From Lethocerus indicus (Eukaryota > Arthropoda > Insecta > Hemiptera > Belostomatidae), in contig JACDQD010000001.1 in NCBI GenBank assembly GCA_019843655.1, forward strand, positions 41,608,230 to 41,672,229: a stretch of DNA of 64,000 nt. The letters are read 5' to 3'. Position numbers and translations under genes: made by a program. Under the pieces are notes generated by a model, which was given only the letters and a program-made list of their open reading frames with translations, searched no databases and was not told the DNA's origin. Shown piece after piece: positions 12,740-25,005 of the stretch (its first letter is position 1; every line of letters starts with the position of its first letter).

Positions 12740-12925
12740 AATGAGCTGCCATAAGCCTCGTTAGGCGCGCATCGATCACAGCGTCCGAGAGATCTAGCGT
12801 GCGGCGGTTTCGCCCATCACCAAACTTACTTATATAACAACTTAAACATCAATGGCATACGGCGCGGACTCGAACCGACGTCATAATGGTCCCAAGGCGC
12901 AAGCCCTGTGCCAATGAGGCTCCAT
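12740..12925 (-). repeat. tRNA-derived SINE-like block
   Basis: On the minus strand, TGGCACAGGGC (A-box-like) at about 12905 is followed 37 bases later by a perfect B box, GGTTCGAGTCC, with GTCGG and CCGCG flanking as a T-stem. The D-stem can pair (GCAC with GCGC), but the anticodon stem cannot. The spacing is about 7 bases shorter than in a tRNA, so this is not a functional tRNA. A tRNA-unrelated body of about 110 bases follows. The 3' boundary is uncertain. Confidence 0.5.
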
Positions 12926-13215
12926 TAATGGGGTGGGTATGCAATTCATGAAAGTCCTATCCCTGTCACGGATGTCACGGGTTAATACAGTCCTAAATGA
13001 GTGAGAAACGAACAGGACGAATTCTCGTGGACAAGTATCTGAAAATAAATGTTGTCATTAATATGTTAGCGAAGTTAAAGACAACTTCTTTGTTCTTCGA
13101 AAAATAATTTAATCAACAAGTTAAACCTCGGATTTCCTGTTGTGTGGTTTGAGAGGGTTTGAATAACGAATTTTTCTCGATATTTTATCTCTTCCCGGCG
13201 GTTAGGTATTTTGAT

Positions 13216-13248
13216 AGACCGGCTGCTAGCCATCTTCAGCAGGTAGGT
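13216..13248 (-). repeat. Dispersed CTGAAGATGG/CCGGTC motif
   Basis: The reverse complement reads CCTGCTGAAGATGGCTAGCA then GCCGGTCT. The 5' half is perfect, but the GAAAC segment is deleted. Confidence 0.5.
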
Positions 13249-13397
13249 TCGTCATTACGGTGTTGAGTAACTCTGGCACGCGGAACGCTTGTGGAGCACC
13301 CTCTCATCATCGTATTTTCCACTTGCGCTGTGTAGGTCGTCGCGTTTGTCTTTTTATTCACACTGTGGCTGCGTGTATTACTTTGTTCTCAATTCCA

Positions 13398-13592
13398 GAA
13401 CTACGCCCCACACGGCCGCTTAAACGCCGATGGCCCAAAGATCTCCTCGGGCTGTAGCCAAGATAAGAATAACCACAAGTCGAAGAGTGCCATCGGCGGG
13501 CGGTTTCTTTTATACGCGCTGCAGACGCGCCGCCATTGTACACATAACAATAATAGGGCTGGTTGTTCAATAAATAAAAGGTTATAAAAAAA
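13398..13592 (+). mobile_element. Jockey-like element 3' end: last RT codons plus 3' UTR and tail
   Basis: The frame ending at 13457 closes with RPLKRRWPKDLLGL, matching the RRLKRHWPRDHL terminus at 330-362. The next bases contain GTGCCATCGGCGGGCGGTTT, homologous to the 3' UTR block at 381-405. The segment ends in AATAAATAAAAGG and a short A run at about 13592. Only about 20 codons of RT remain, a strong 5' truncation typical of LINE insertion. The minus-strand 145-codon ORF over this region is antisense shadow. Confidence 0.7.
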
Positions 13593-16100
13593 TTCCAGAG
13601 CCGTCCCGAGTGTAGCGGCACGTAAGTTTGAAAAATTGCCAAGATGCTGAGAGAGCGGGCGCCTCCAAGGGGAATTATCAAGGAGAGCGGTATTAGCGGC
13701 TGAGTCAGCCGAGCGGAGGTTACTCATTCCTTCCGCATTTCTGCAAACCTGAACTACAGTCAGCAGATAGTATTCCGGCGTCTGCCCGGAGATAGGCTGG
13801 CATTCGGCATTCAGTCTGCAGGTCCTTTCATCTGGCAAAGTGTTATCACTTTCTCGCTGGAGCGTAAATAGTGACGGCTATTTAACGGGAATCAAACTCG
13901 CCCTCCATCGTATTTCTTTCAGTATTTTTATTTGAGGGCGCAATTAGGGTTAGCTGTTACGCGCCCTGTGACGCGGCGGAAGTCCTTATTCGTTCTATAG
14001 TTTCGTTAGAAGTTTCGTCCTTTCTAAAAATTTAAATATCTGTTCTATATCCTTGGGATCGAGTATTTTGTCACTTGGTCTTTGGTAAAATTTTCTACAC
14101 GATGTCATTAAGTGCTTTACTGTGAGGTCCAGTTTGCATTCCAGTTAGCCACGTGTTAGCCTCTCAATCTGTCGAGAGCTACTTCCCACTGTCTTGTTAC
14201 AGTGTCGCCTGTCTTCCGTAGATCCATTTTTATTTTATTTTACCAGATCGAGTTGTAAAAATCCGCGCATATTTAGTCGCGATGAAAGGGCACCGTTCGG
14301 TAACGAGTAGGTACCGTCCGCATTACGTTAAACGATATTTTGTACGTCCGTACAAATAGTAAAGCGGTGGATGGCGATTCCTGCTTTTAACAATGCTCAA
14401 GCTCATGTTAAATATCGACAAAGCTCCAAACGACACATTCGGTACGCCGTCGCATAAGAATGATAAGGAGATGTGTTATTATATGTGTGTCCACCCGATG
14501 ATAAAAAAAATAACTTTTTAACGCCTAATCTAAATTACCCGTTGATAACAACCCAATAATATTAAAACAATAACTAGGTCAGTACTCGGACACACTGCTC
14601 ACGTTTTACAGATAGAATATTAGACTCAAATCAATTAAAGGGAATTCAGAATAACGGCCTAAGAGCAATAAAACGTGAACATTAAAATCTGACCGATTAA
14701 AATGCCAATGAAAAAATAGCGTTTTTATGATATAAAGGCCAACTAACTAAAATAACCTTTGATTATTGATTCCGAGCAACAGATATTACTTCCCAATATG
14801 TAGCTGTATTGGTCATAAAGTGTTGAGATTTTCTATCCATGAATTACTCATAATCTCAAATTTAAAGGTTAGATCAGAGATAAATATTACTCCACCGACC
14901 AATAAAGTGTAATTCTTTTCTTCTGTGTGGTCGCTCTCTCTCATCGCGGAAGAGAAACGCGACAAATCCTTGCGCCATTTCACGCCGAAAACATTTCCTA
15001 TTGACCTGTCTATTTAGTAAACATAGAAATCCGTCACAATTAATCATTCGAACGTATTATGTTAAGGCAGAGTGAAAAATGAAGTTTCCATTGGGCGATT
15101 AAGAGGGACGGCGCCCAAGAGTATAGGGGACTCATCACTTTTTACGGCCTGTACCGAAAACATGAAACCATTTAGAGCGTTCACATTTCCGGGAGGATGC
15201 TTCCAGCCTATGACGTCAGAGAGTGCTAAGTGAAGCCATACAACGTACGCCAAGCTGGCGAGTTAATAAATCAAATGCTGATCAAGACCCGATAGATAAT
15301 GAATCAAAATAACAGGTTTTGAGAGAGCGGTCCGGATGGAAACTAACCAAAAATAAAGCCTAATCAAAATCAAATCTGCTGCCATCTCTTGAAGAATATC
15401 GTACGGGTCGTACGTTTTGGGCTTATAATAACCGGACAACAGTTTTTTTTATTTGGCTTCACGGTCTGAATGAACAGAAAACGTATTTCCAAACAAGTAC
15501 ATCCCAACAAGGCATCCTACGGTATCCTGAACGGATGATTGGATCGAGACGCACCAAAGTGGACCATAACATTACCCGCATTATTAACCTGCCGGCTCTA
15601 CGCTCTTACGCTACTGATGCCAATAAATACGAAACAAAATTGTCGAACGTGTACACAATTCTACAATTGTTCAGTGACTTCAATATTACAGTCAAAATTT
15701 ACAAACTGACTCCAGACACAACCTCATAATTCATTTACTTACGTACAGCGTTATTTTTACTTCAGTGCTGATTTTTTATTTACTCGTTTCATTATTTGCA
15801 TGCTTATATATAATGATATCTGAAGCCCTTGTTCACTTGTATCCCTCCGAAAGCGGGTTAAAATAAATAAGTAAGTGACTAATACAATAATGCATAAATA
15901 CGGCCGTATATCTCTCCATTAGTGGTTCGTACACGATGTATTGTTCTTGGCCGGGAATAATTATAGGAGCATCGGTCCGGTCTCTAATTGGGAAAAATAT
16001 TGCCGAGTGTGTCCGCCGCCGCGTACATATACCGGGTGGCACGCCGCGTTACGAAACGCGATTCGGGGCACGCACAGACCTCAATTTGTGGTTCGCATTA
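13593..16100. other. No recognisable gene
   Basis: AT-rich. A 64-codon plus-strand ORF at 15535-15729 is protein-like in composition but matches nothing I recognise and lacks splice or promoter context. Confidence 0.35.
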
Positions 16101-16430
<330 letters not shown>

Positions 16431-19250
16431 AAAAAGCGCGCGGCTGACGTCACAACGGCCGACCCCATAACGGAATGTTAATTAGTCGAAATTAACAGAA
16501 GGGCCCCCCCTTTCCCTCGTGTAAGAAGCGAAACCCATTGTGACCGGACTCTCGGGCTAACATCCTACGACGCATTTCCTGCGAGTAACCGGAGGATAAT
16601 AGAATTTAAACTGCCGGAAGGAGGATAAGGGAATTATGGCCCGAATAGGGAAGGATGTGGCCCACGATCGGAAATCCCATTTGTAAACTGCCCGGGGGTG
16701 TCGGCCCTGAATAGCGGGACAGGGAAAAATGTTAAAGGGAATAACGGGAAACCGGGGTAAGTGTTTCAATTGGTAATAGAACCGAAATTTAGGAAATTGA
16801 CATGGTTCTTTCCCGTTCGTAAGAGCCTACGTAAATATTGCCGACATATCTAGAAACTAGAGAGGAAGCGAAACGATTTCCTTTTTCACTTCGAAATTAT
16901 TCTATATTTTTCCTCCGCGAACGGATATTTGAGATCGGGCCGTTTTAAATTGGACGCGCCTGCGTGGGCGCTCGTTCGTACCGCGTATCGAGTTCTACAG
17001 TATCGAAAGGGTTCATTTTAATGAATTTTGAAGATATTTGAGACGAACGTGTCCGCCGTTTTAGAGCGAAAAAATGTTTCTTTCCCATTTCAAGCGACAC
17101 CGCCCATCGTAGTCCCGGCGAAGAAATTCCGAAATATTATTGCGGAAGTGCAATAACAGTATTAGATCGGGGATCGGAAATCGCGCCCAGAGGGGACGAC
17201 TCGCAAGCTCCGTTAGGTCGATTACGCGGGCGGGCTCGGGCCCTAAACCATGTATTAATTGAGCCTCGTTACGCCCGGCCGTGATACAATTAGTATCAGA
17301 CTAAAGTCAAACTTACTGTTACTGCCGCTGAGGATTGGAAGTGAAACGGGTTACAGTAGCATCGTCCTTCTCTAAGAACCTTTCTTCCTTCCTCCCGTAG
17401 TAAAATCGAAAAACTAGAGTGGAGACGAGGGATTGAATTCTATAAGACTGGAGAATATTTTTTTTGACGAATACAACATAAATGAAACACTATACCAAGG
17501 GCTAATATCGGATATAGGATAATTTCGAAAATTATGATAATAAATCTTTTAAAATACATATAAGAAGCGATAGAGCGAACAACAGTGCCAGTGACCAGAT
17601 GCTCAGTCGAGACTCATTTGTAGCGCGATGCTAATGATTTTATTTTCTCAATAACCATTTTATATTTAGTTTATACAGACAATTATAATAAGGCCACCAT
17701 AAACAAGCATTCAATATAATATCTATTTAAGCCAGATGTGTATTACAGCATATAAGAGTAATAGAATGAAGAGCCTAAAAGACTTTCTCGTAAGTGCAAT
17801 ATTATTAATATATCCCATTTTTACTTGCCCTTCTAAAGTCAATCAACCTTTTTCTTATCATAAAGCTCAACAGTTTGACTTATTAAGGGAAAAATAAACA
17901 CTTAAACAGAAACAGACATTTCCAGAAAGAACCTTAAAACGATAATTAGTAACAGTTTACAGTTATGATATAATTATGATGCCGATGATGTCCGGGAAAA
18001 GTCGCTTTTACGAAAATGCTCGCGATACGGGGGCCACGAACGCTCTCTCTCCCGTACACGGGCGTCTAATTGCCCGAGGGATAATAAACAGAAAGCTGTG
18101 CCCTGTCGACTTCTTCAAGTGTCCGAGTGACACAGTCGGCTCTATCCCCCCTCCCGACGACCGCATAGTTTCGGGGGCCCGTAATTTTTTATAGGGTCGG
18201 AAGGACGAGTATGGAGCGAGAGGAGGGGGAGGAGAGGACAGGCCATATGGCAGGCGTGCGTTCTCAATAAGCCTAAATGAAAATCCTACCGCCACTTCCA
18301 TGTTTACTTTCCCTTCGAGATTAATGCAGGGAATCACGGACGTCTGTCCTAAGTACGGTGGTAGGATGAGGGTGGTCTCAATGAACATACGCCATATGAC
18401 ATAAGGAAAGGGAGAACGGATCTTTGAATAAGCCGATAAAAAATTCTAATAGAACGTCTAACTGCCCGATCCCGGATCCGGATGCGGATCACGGGAACAC
18501 GAGTGTTAAATGAGCGAAAGCAAGAAGGAGGAGGAAAACGAAGTCGGATTTTTTACGAAACAGAGACCGACGCCGAATACGAAAAATTTCTGACATATCG
18601 ACCGAGCAACGATCGAATTGCCGCAAGAGTGATCCTGCCATCGAAAGACCGTTATCACCGGGCCTCGTTAGGAGCCATTTAGATAGTAGGACGCCACCCT
18701 CGATCTTAAGCGGGCCCATTAGTTACAACGCGACTATTCGAAAACAGAGGTCCGACCAGACGGCATTGACATTTTTTCGTGAACCATAAAAACAACATTA
18801 GGGGACCGCGACGCCCATAAAGTCGAGTCGAGAATAAATTTGGGATAACGGAAAATTTGGCATATTTCGTTCTACCCTTTTCGTCAGAAATATTTAAATA
18901 CAAAATGAAAATTTAAATCTAAGTATCCGCTCGTCTAAATCTTACTATTCACGACATTCCAAGTGTTCCTTACAACTTGTAAAGAAAGTGGCCACGCGAA
19001 AAATTTTAAAAATAATTAAATAAATATTAGAAAAAGGGAGAAAGTTATTTTCAACTTGTTAATATTGCTACTCGAACATCAATGTCACTTACAATACAAT
19101 AATACACGATGTATACACAGTTGTGAGAATAAAAAATTTGGAATATATTAATAAAAGTATTCGAATAATAGAACCGAATGTTAATTTGTATACAGACTTT
19201 TAGAGATAAAGTCCCTTATTAAAGAGTCTTTTAATAATACTCAAGGGCCC
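16431..19250. other. No recognisable gene
   Basis: Moderately GC-rich to 17.4 kb, then AT-rich to 17.98 kb, then mixed. Only short overlapping ORFs are present, none with a known motif. Confidence 0.35.
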
Positions 19251-19418
19251 GACCGGCTTCTCGGCACTGAGTGAAAGGAGAAAACATTCCCCTTACATAT
19301 TCAGACGACATCTGGTCGAGAGGTACCCGACCGGTCGGGTCGATGGAAAGCCAGGAATAAAACATTAGGGTCGCCGCCCTTAATGGTTTCGGCTTTTCGC
19401 CGTTCTCAGTAGGGCCCT
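19251..19418 (-). repeat. Two dispersed CCGAAACCGG motif copies
   Basis: At 19251-19272 the plus strand has GACCGGCTTCTCGGCACTGA, a degenerate copy. At 19384-19418 it has TGGTTTCGGCTTTTCGCCGT then TCTCAGTAGGG. The reverse complement of the second copy is CTACTGAGAACGGCGAAAAG then CCGAAACCA, close to the inferred consensus. It contains a GGC-GAAAA-GCC hairpin directly before GAAAC. Confidence 0.55.
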
Positions 19419-20892
19419 AATGGGAGTCGGGGCGGCGATAGCGCGACTCTCTTTCGCTCTGAGCGCCAGACGCCGGGATGGGGGCCTTCCCTTTCAATAA
19501 CACTTGGAAAAGTAAATATGCCACCAGATTTATATGTTTTCCTACCCGGAGTCCTTAATTAGCCCCGGTAGAGGACTCGAGGAGACCGCGGCCGGGTCAC
19601 AGACACCCGCCGGCTCCGGTAAGAGGCAGGGCCATACCCAATTCTCAAATTCCTTTTTCCCCTTTTTAGACCTCCCGCCCTTATCTCTCCCCTCGGCTCA
19701 GTCCGACCGAGCCACATTGATAAATCCAGGAATTGAAATAAATGCGCACAATACCGACAGTATCACTTTCCGGAGTCGTGTAATTGAGAGATATAACGCT
19801 CTAAACGTGTCTCCGCCGCGTACTTATTCATTTTCTCGGGGTTAAAATGGCGACCGCAATATATATTAGGCTCTGTCGCCTTCGCGGGAACAATATCCGG
19901 CCTGTCGGTAACGGCGACAGCCAATACCTTCGTCCAGCGGATTATTTCATTGTTCTGTCGCTCGGTCAAAGGCTTCGACAACTAGGGTAAATCCAATACG
20001 GGAGTTCGAGGAATTAAATTTTCTATACATTTTTACCGGTTATATTATCGGTTTCAATTTAAACTATCGGTTACACGAGGTCCACCTATTTGTCTCGCAA
20101 CGGATCGACGTTAATGAACGCAGGAAATGTCCTGGACATTCCCACGGAAGCTATCCAACTGAATTTTTTTCGAGAAATGTTCATAATTCTATCTCCGTGA
20201 GACGTTATCTCCGGCCCGAGAAGCGGTCTATAATATCAATCTTTCCGCATCGGAAAGGAAGGTTGTTTACCGAAGAATGTAGCGGCCAGCGTCGGAACGG
20301 CGTCTGTATAAATAGGGCCGGGGTCGTGATGAGGACTGGAAGAAGTGGGGGACGGCGGAGTGGCCGTTTGTTTAGGCCAGCTATTTTATTTAGATTTTCT
20401 CCGGGGCCTTCCCACGACTCTCCCTTATCTCTCGAGGACGGCGTTGCCCCTCCGGCACGGGTTCCGAGAACCCAGTTTCGTCCCGCTGCTCGTTTCGCTG
20501 GCTCATCGCCGCATCACCGTTTCGTCCCTACGTCAAGTCGCTTAAATATATTAACGCCTATCGCTAAAGGTCACCGGACGAGACCAGTAGGAGTAAGAGG
20601 AGGGAGATAAAGATATAGACGTCCGGGAGGTAATAGCATAGCACCTGTTTTCTAAGGAACTGAAAAAATAATATTTGTTTAAGGTATTCGTTTGGGTGGT
20701 CCGTGAATGTCCTGTTCGGTCTGAAGATAGACGGGTGTCTTTTCTTACCGTAGTCAGTGCAGGTTCCTCCCAGCGTCGTTTATTAGCGGGGATAAATAAT
20801 TTATTTCAACCGTTCTCGACAAAAACTGTTTTAACAAATGCATAGGGAATGCACTAAAAAATAAAACTAAAATAAATGAATCTTGGTTTTCT
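19419..20892. other. GC-rich patch, no recognisable gene
   Basis: A 137-codon plus-strand ORF at 20197-20610 (Arg-, Pro- and Ser-rich) and a nested second ORF come from GC-rich, CpG-containing sequence. I recognise no domain. A single exon of an unknown gene cannot be excluded. Confidence 0.3.
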
Positions 20893-21018
20893 CGATCTGC
20901 TGTCTCCTCTCGCCGGTTCGCTAGACCGGTTTCGCCTGCTCGCCATCTTCAGGGGTTTCAGGGGCATCCAGTCCGCACGGTTAATTCACTTGTACAGGTT
21001 GTCTTGTCTTTAGTTGTT

Positions 21019-21076
<58 letters not shown>

Positions 21077-21312
21077 CATTATTATTATGTCATATATTAT
21101 TACGTCCTTTTGGGATTACCAGGTTTCTCTTGTTGACCTGTATTAACGGGGTGAGTGTGGAGTCACTTTGGGAGTTTATTTTCATATTTATTATGTTCCC
21201 CGTTTGTTCCTGAATAGCTTGAGACACGCAGTTACTGAAAATAGCGAGCGGCCGAAACCGGTTTAGCAGAAGACCGAACAGCAGAAGAGAGGAGACAGAA
21301 GATCGATAAAAC
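20893..21312. mobile_element. Inverted-repeat element with (TA)n core
   Basis: The left arm GATCTGCTGTCTCCTCTCGC is followed by GGTTCGCTAGACCGGTTTCG. The right arm is the inverse: GGCCGAAACCGGTTTAGCAG, a few bases, then GAGAGGAGACAGAAGATCG. Each arm carries one copy of the dispersed CTGAA...GAAACCGG motif (20921-20954 minus, 21234-21265 plus). The interior holds (TA)n and a segment at 21138-21162 repeated at 46779-46803. No transposase is present. It resembles a non-autonomous foldback or MITE-like insertion. Exact ends and target duplication are not determined. Confidence 0.6.
21021..21069. repeat. (TA)n microsatellite
   Basis: Uninterrupted TA dinucleotides over 49 bases inside the inverted-repeat element, followed by GCACACACA. 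Confidence 0.97.
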
Positions 21313-24300
21313 CGCATAACGGTCATGCCAGACTAAAAACAGAAGACATAAAGGCTGGGCGGGCGCTGAAAGTAAGGGGATCGAATAAGCGAGCGTGATC
21401 CTATTCCTGTCGCTTATCGCTATCGAGTGAGAGGAATGTCGTTGGAGCTAAGTTCCACGTAACAACAGTGACCGACAGAAACGCTCTGATGTAACAGTTA
21501 AAGTCAGTGACACTGCTTAATGGAGGCCGACATGCCTGAGGCCAACACATCTCAAGATGGCGAAAAGCCAAAATCAGCTTAGGATCAGGATATTTATTTA
21601 CAGCAACAAAGCCGGAACGTACGGATCAAAAAACACTGGTAAAATAGATCTGTCGAAACTATTTATGTTTATATCTGGAAACTTACGGCCAGCGCTCATT
21701 TTTATTACTAAACATGTTACTACGTTTCTATAGTAGTATACAACGTGGTGTACATTTAAATATTTTCGTCCTGTACATATTACGGTGAAAAGAGACTTCT
21801 CGAGCCCCCACGGTGGCTTACATGACTCATTAAAGCAACGCATAAATGGTGAAATGCATATATTTTTACAATTTCTTTTTTCTATATGTAGGCGTTAAGT
21901 CACCTACGCGACGGTTCCCACGATATTGCAGTCGTTCTCGTTTTGGAAACTTTCATGACGCATAGACAAAGAATAGTTTAGATAAAATTATTTTAACTCC
22001 ATTTGTAAAATATATTTAATGTGCAATTTAAGGTGTAATGATGTACTAAAAAATATGCGCCGTTTGTGTAATTTTTCAGGAAGCTACACAAAATGGATAC
22101 CAAGTAACGTTTTTCCAGCTGTTCCCTCTTTCTTAAAATGTTTCCATACAAAAAATAATGTCGTAGAGCGGCAGCTCCGAAATTATTCAAGCATGACAAC
22201 CGCCCTTCTATAAAAGAAGTGTTTCGCTAAATATAAGGTGCAAGACCTTGTTCGATTTTTTTTTAGTACAAAGACAATTGCCAATTAAATACACCCATTC
22301 GTAAAAGTATAATTTGAAGGCTAAAAAATAATAATAAATAAAACATTTCAGGCTCATACTCTCGCACAGAAGAAACATACCTAATCTGCGCAGTTCAATA
22401 TTTAGAAATTTGCTTTCACAATTTATCCAAACCAAAAATGAATATTGTAGTTAACTAATATTTATTTCTACAGTTTTTACCTGGTGGTGAGCGCAGCGTT
22501 GATGGACCTGACGGAGGTAGAACTCACAATTTAGGGATGGTTCGTCTCGCTATGTACGTTTAAAGCCTGTTTGGACAAAAAGATAACAGGACGTTACAAA
22601 ATTATACTTAAATAAACTGTACGGTAGGCTGTTCCAAACCTTCGTACGCTTAACACATTCGTTCTCGCTCAATTCTAGATTCATACTTTAACGGTAATGA
22701 CAAAAACAGTATTTACCTGTGTATTATAAATCAAGTATTTAAAAATTAACAGCCGAAGTACGCGATTTGATTAGTTTTGTCGAAGAAGAAACTTCTTTAA
22801 CTTCAGTTCAATATGTGGATTCAATTATTAGCAATCCCTTTTGCCTGTCCATTCTATCTTATAACATGACAAAGAAGTATTTCTTGTGTCTATTGTAGTG
22901 GTAATTTGAGGAAACTTCCGCTTTGAAGAAAATAAGATTTAAATTTACAGTATCCCATTAAATTGTATTATCTTACACCCAGTGTACACTACATTCACAG
23001 TACATACTTAGTAGCCTCTAATCATTTCATATTAAATGGAAAAATTGTAGAACGAATTGAATAACTGACTTCAGTTTTCTCTGTTGTCGAGTTGAATGAT
23101 TTTTAATGAAAAAAAAACAAAACAAAAAACGTTTGTTCGTTAAATCTACCTTTATTTTTAGGTAACAATAGAAAGAATTTTTTTATAGCTTATCTTGAAC
23201 TTCGTAGCTTTCTAATTTTCGTGAATGCCTTTTGTGAAAATACTGGTGAAATGAATGGCTCTGTTTTAAGCAGAGGAACGGATTTCAGTAAATTGCCCGT
23301 TTATTGCCGTCGGCTTTATCTATTTGGGTCGCTTTCCTCGAGTCTACCACATACGCCGGCGTCAAGCACCCTTTTGGGAAAATTGTAAGTCCTCAGATTA
23401 TACGGACTTCGTACGGGTATTTGAACTTTCGCAATATAAAAAGAGGAGAGGAAATTATTAGTTGGAGTTAAAATATTCGAAAGAAATTAACGTCGAAATA
23501 CGGTATCGGTGTTAATTTTATGATAAATTGAAATATCAATCTCGCACAGAATTACAGGTAAATTAATTCGGCCAACCGATAATAATTACACGCCCGATAT
23601 ATCACTTCATATCGTAATACAGGTATAGACAATAGCTTAACTATAGCTTTCTTCAGTAAAACATGTTCAGAGGGTTAAAATGTCGATTTGAAATGTTACT
23701 TTTTTTAAATTCGATCTCTCTCTGGTCGGTATGTGTGAAAGTTTTACTCTCAAGACTGGCTGGCGACCGGTTCATTAACCTTTTACATTCCCGCCGTCGG
23801 CTTCTTCCCGCGAAACTTCGTCAGGGAGACTTCTCGCTTCCTGGCAAAGCACCTCACCTTCGTCCCGGCCACCTCCCAGTGGACCTCAGCAGAGGTAAGA
23901 CCCCCCAAACATCCGTCCGGTTGGGAAAAAACCCCTTCCAACGAATTGTCCGGGCGCTTCAAAGTGCTTCTGTAATATCAAAAACCGTTTTGACACTACC
24001 GTCTCTAGGTCTCTACTGGGCTCATCGCAGGGCGGGCAGTCGGGGACCCTCAGCATGGGGTCATCCCATTCTTCCTCCACCCGGCACGCCCGCTAGTGCA
24101 GGTGAGCGCTGAGCGTACCGTCACCTCCCGATCGGGACGTTGTTACCAGGGAAAAAAAGCACAAATCTGATAATTTGAGTCTGCAATGTTACTAGTGCCG
24201 GTCGGAAATGACTTCAACATTTTGACCACTCTGAGGCAACTCTCACATAGGACTAGTTCGGAGGTTAAAGTCCCTGTTCTGTATTGGTAGCAAAATTTAC

Positions 24301-24659
24301 AGAATTAACTAGAAAGAAAACTATCCTATTGGAGGTTAGGCTAGACCTGTACAGAGTAGTCTCAAGGCAGTTTTCGTTAGCTCTAGGATGAAACAATAGG
24401 TAGCGTCGGGGAGGAGGCGGGCAAGGTAGCGAATGCGGTCCCTCGGGTTTAGCGGTCGGCTCAAAAAACCGGTTTCCCGGTGCCGGTATGCATAGCCACA
24501 CCGGCCCCTCGGTGTCCACTGCAACCTTCAAATATATATATTTTTCATCCGTCATACTCCGCTCCCTTAACGACTGCCGCTTTCTCGAAAACGCGCGTAT
24601 CGACGCTCTCGTGCCATTCGGTTCCCGCTCCCGTCTACGGTTTTTGAGGTTTTGATTTT
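21313..24659. other. No recognisable gene
   Basis: Largely AT-rich. At 21551-21575 a plus-strand motif copy reads CTCAAGATGGCGAAAAGCCA. A GC-richer zone at 23.75-24.12 kb has a 149-codon ORF without any recognised domain. Confidence 0.35.
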
Positions 24660-25005
24660 GAAGTTTTTCGCGGCCAGAACTTCAATAGTGATACCGGGTA
24701 CAAAATTAGTAGAGGACGGTTACCCGGTAGAGAACAAATAAGTCACAATTCCGAGAGGATTAACGGCACCTCACCTTCAGGTATATACAGGACCCCGATG
24801 ACGGAACCGGTAAGGGTCACGAAACGTCGAGAGAGGACAACACCCGAGAGGGCCCCGAAAGAAAAGCGCAAAAACCATTCCCACTGGAACTCGCTCTGGT
24901 GGTTTCCAAACACAGGAAAAATCCCATAATAGCGGGGGGGTTAACCCCTACAAGCCGAGGTTGTTCCACAGTATTATGCGATCCTACGGGAAGTTAGTTC
25001 TAGAG
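24660..25005. mobile_element. Foldback/MITE family, diverged full-length copy
   Basis: The left end CGCGGCCAGAACTTCAATAG then TGATACCGGGTA matches 51267-51300. The middle (GGACCCCGATGACGGAACCG, ACGAAACGTCGAGAG) matches the centre of the 51.3-kb copy. The right arm from ACACAGGAAAAATCCCATAA through GAGGTTGTTCCACAGTATTA to GCGATCCTACGGGAAGTTAG is a near match to 51571-51650. The left arm is much more decayed than the right. No coding capacity survives. Confidence 0.7.

Noticed and set aside
12852..12925. Possible tRNA gene on the minus strand
   Set aside because: A and B boxes exist, but the anticodon stem does not pair and spacing is short. Kept as SINE-like instead.
13401..13838. 145-codon minus-strand ORF
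   Set aside because: About a sixth to a third of it is antisense to the jockey-like 3' end and UTR. The rest has no recognisable motif.
15608..15645. CTGATGCC...GAAAC...GTC resembling a hammerhead core
   Set aside because: The CTGATGA core is broken and stem II cannot form. Likely coincidence.
20197..20610. 137-codon ORF in GC-rich DNA
   Set aside because: Arg/Pro-rich with a nested second-frame ORF, as expected where GC-rich sequence has few stops. No domain or splice context.
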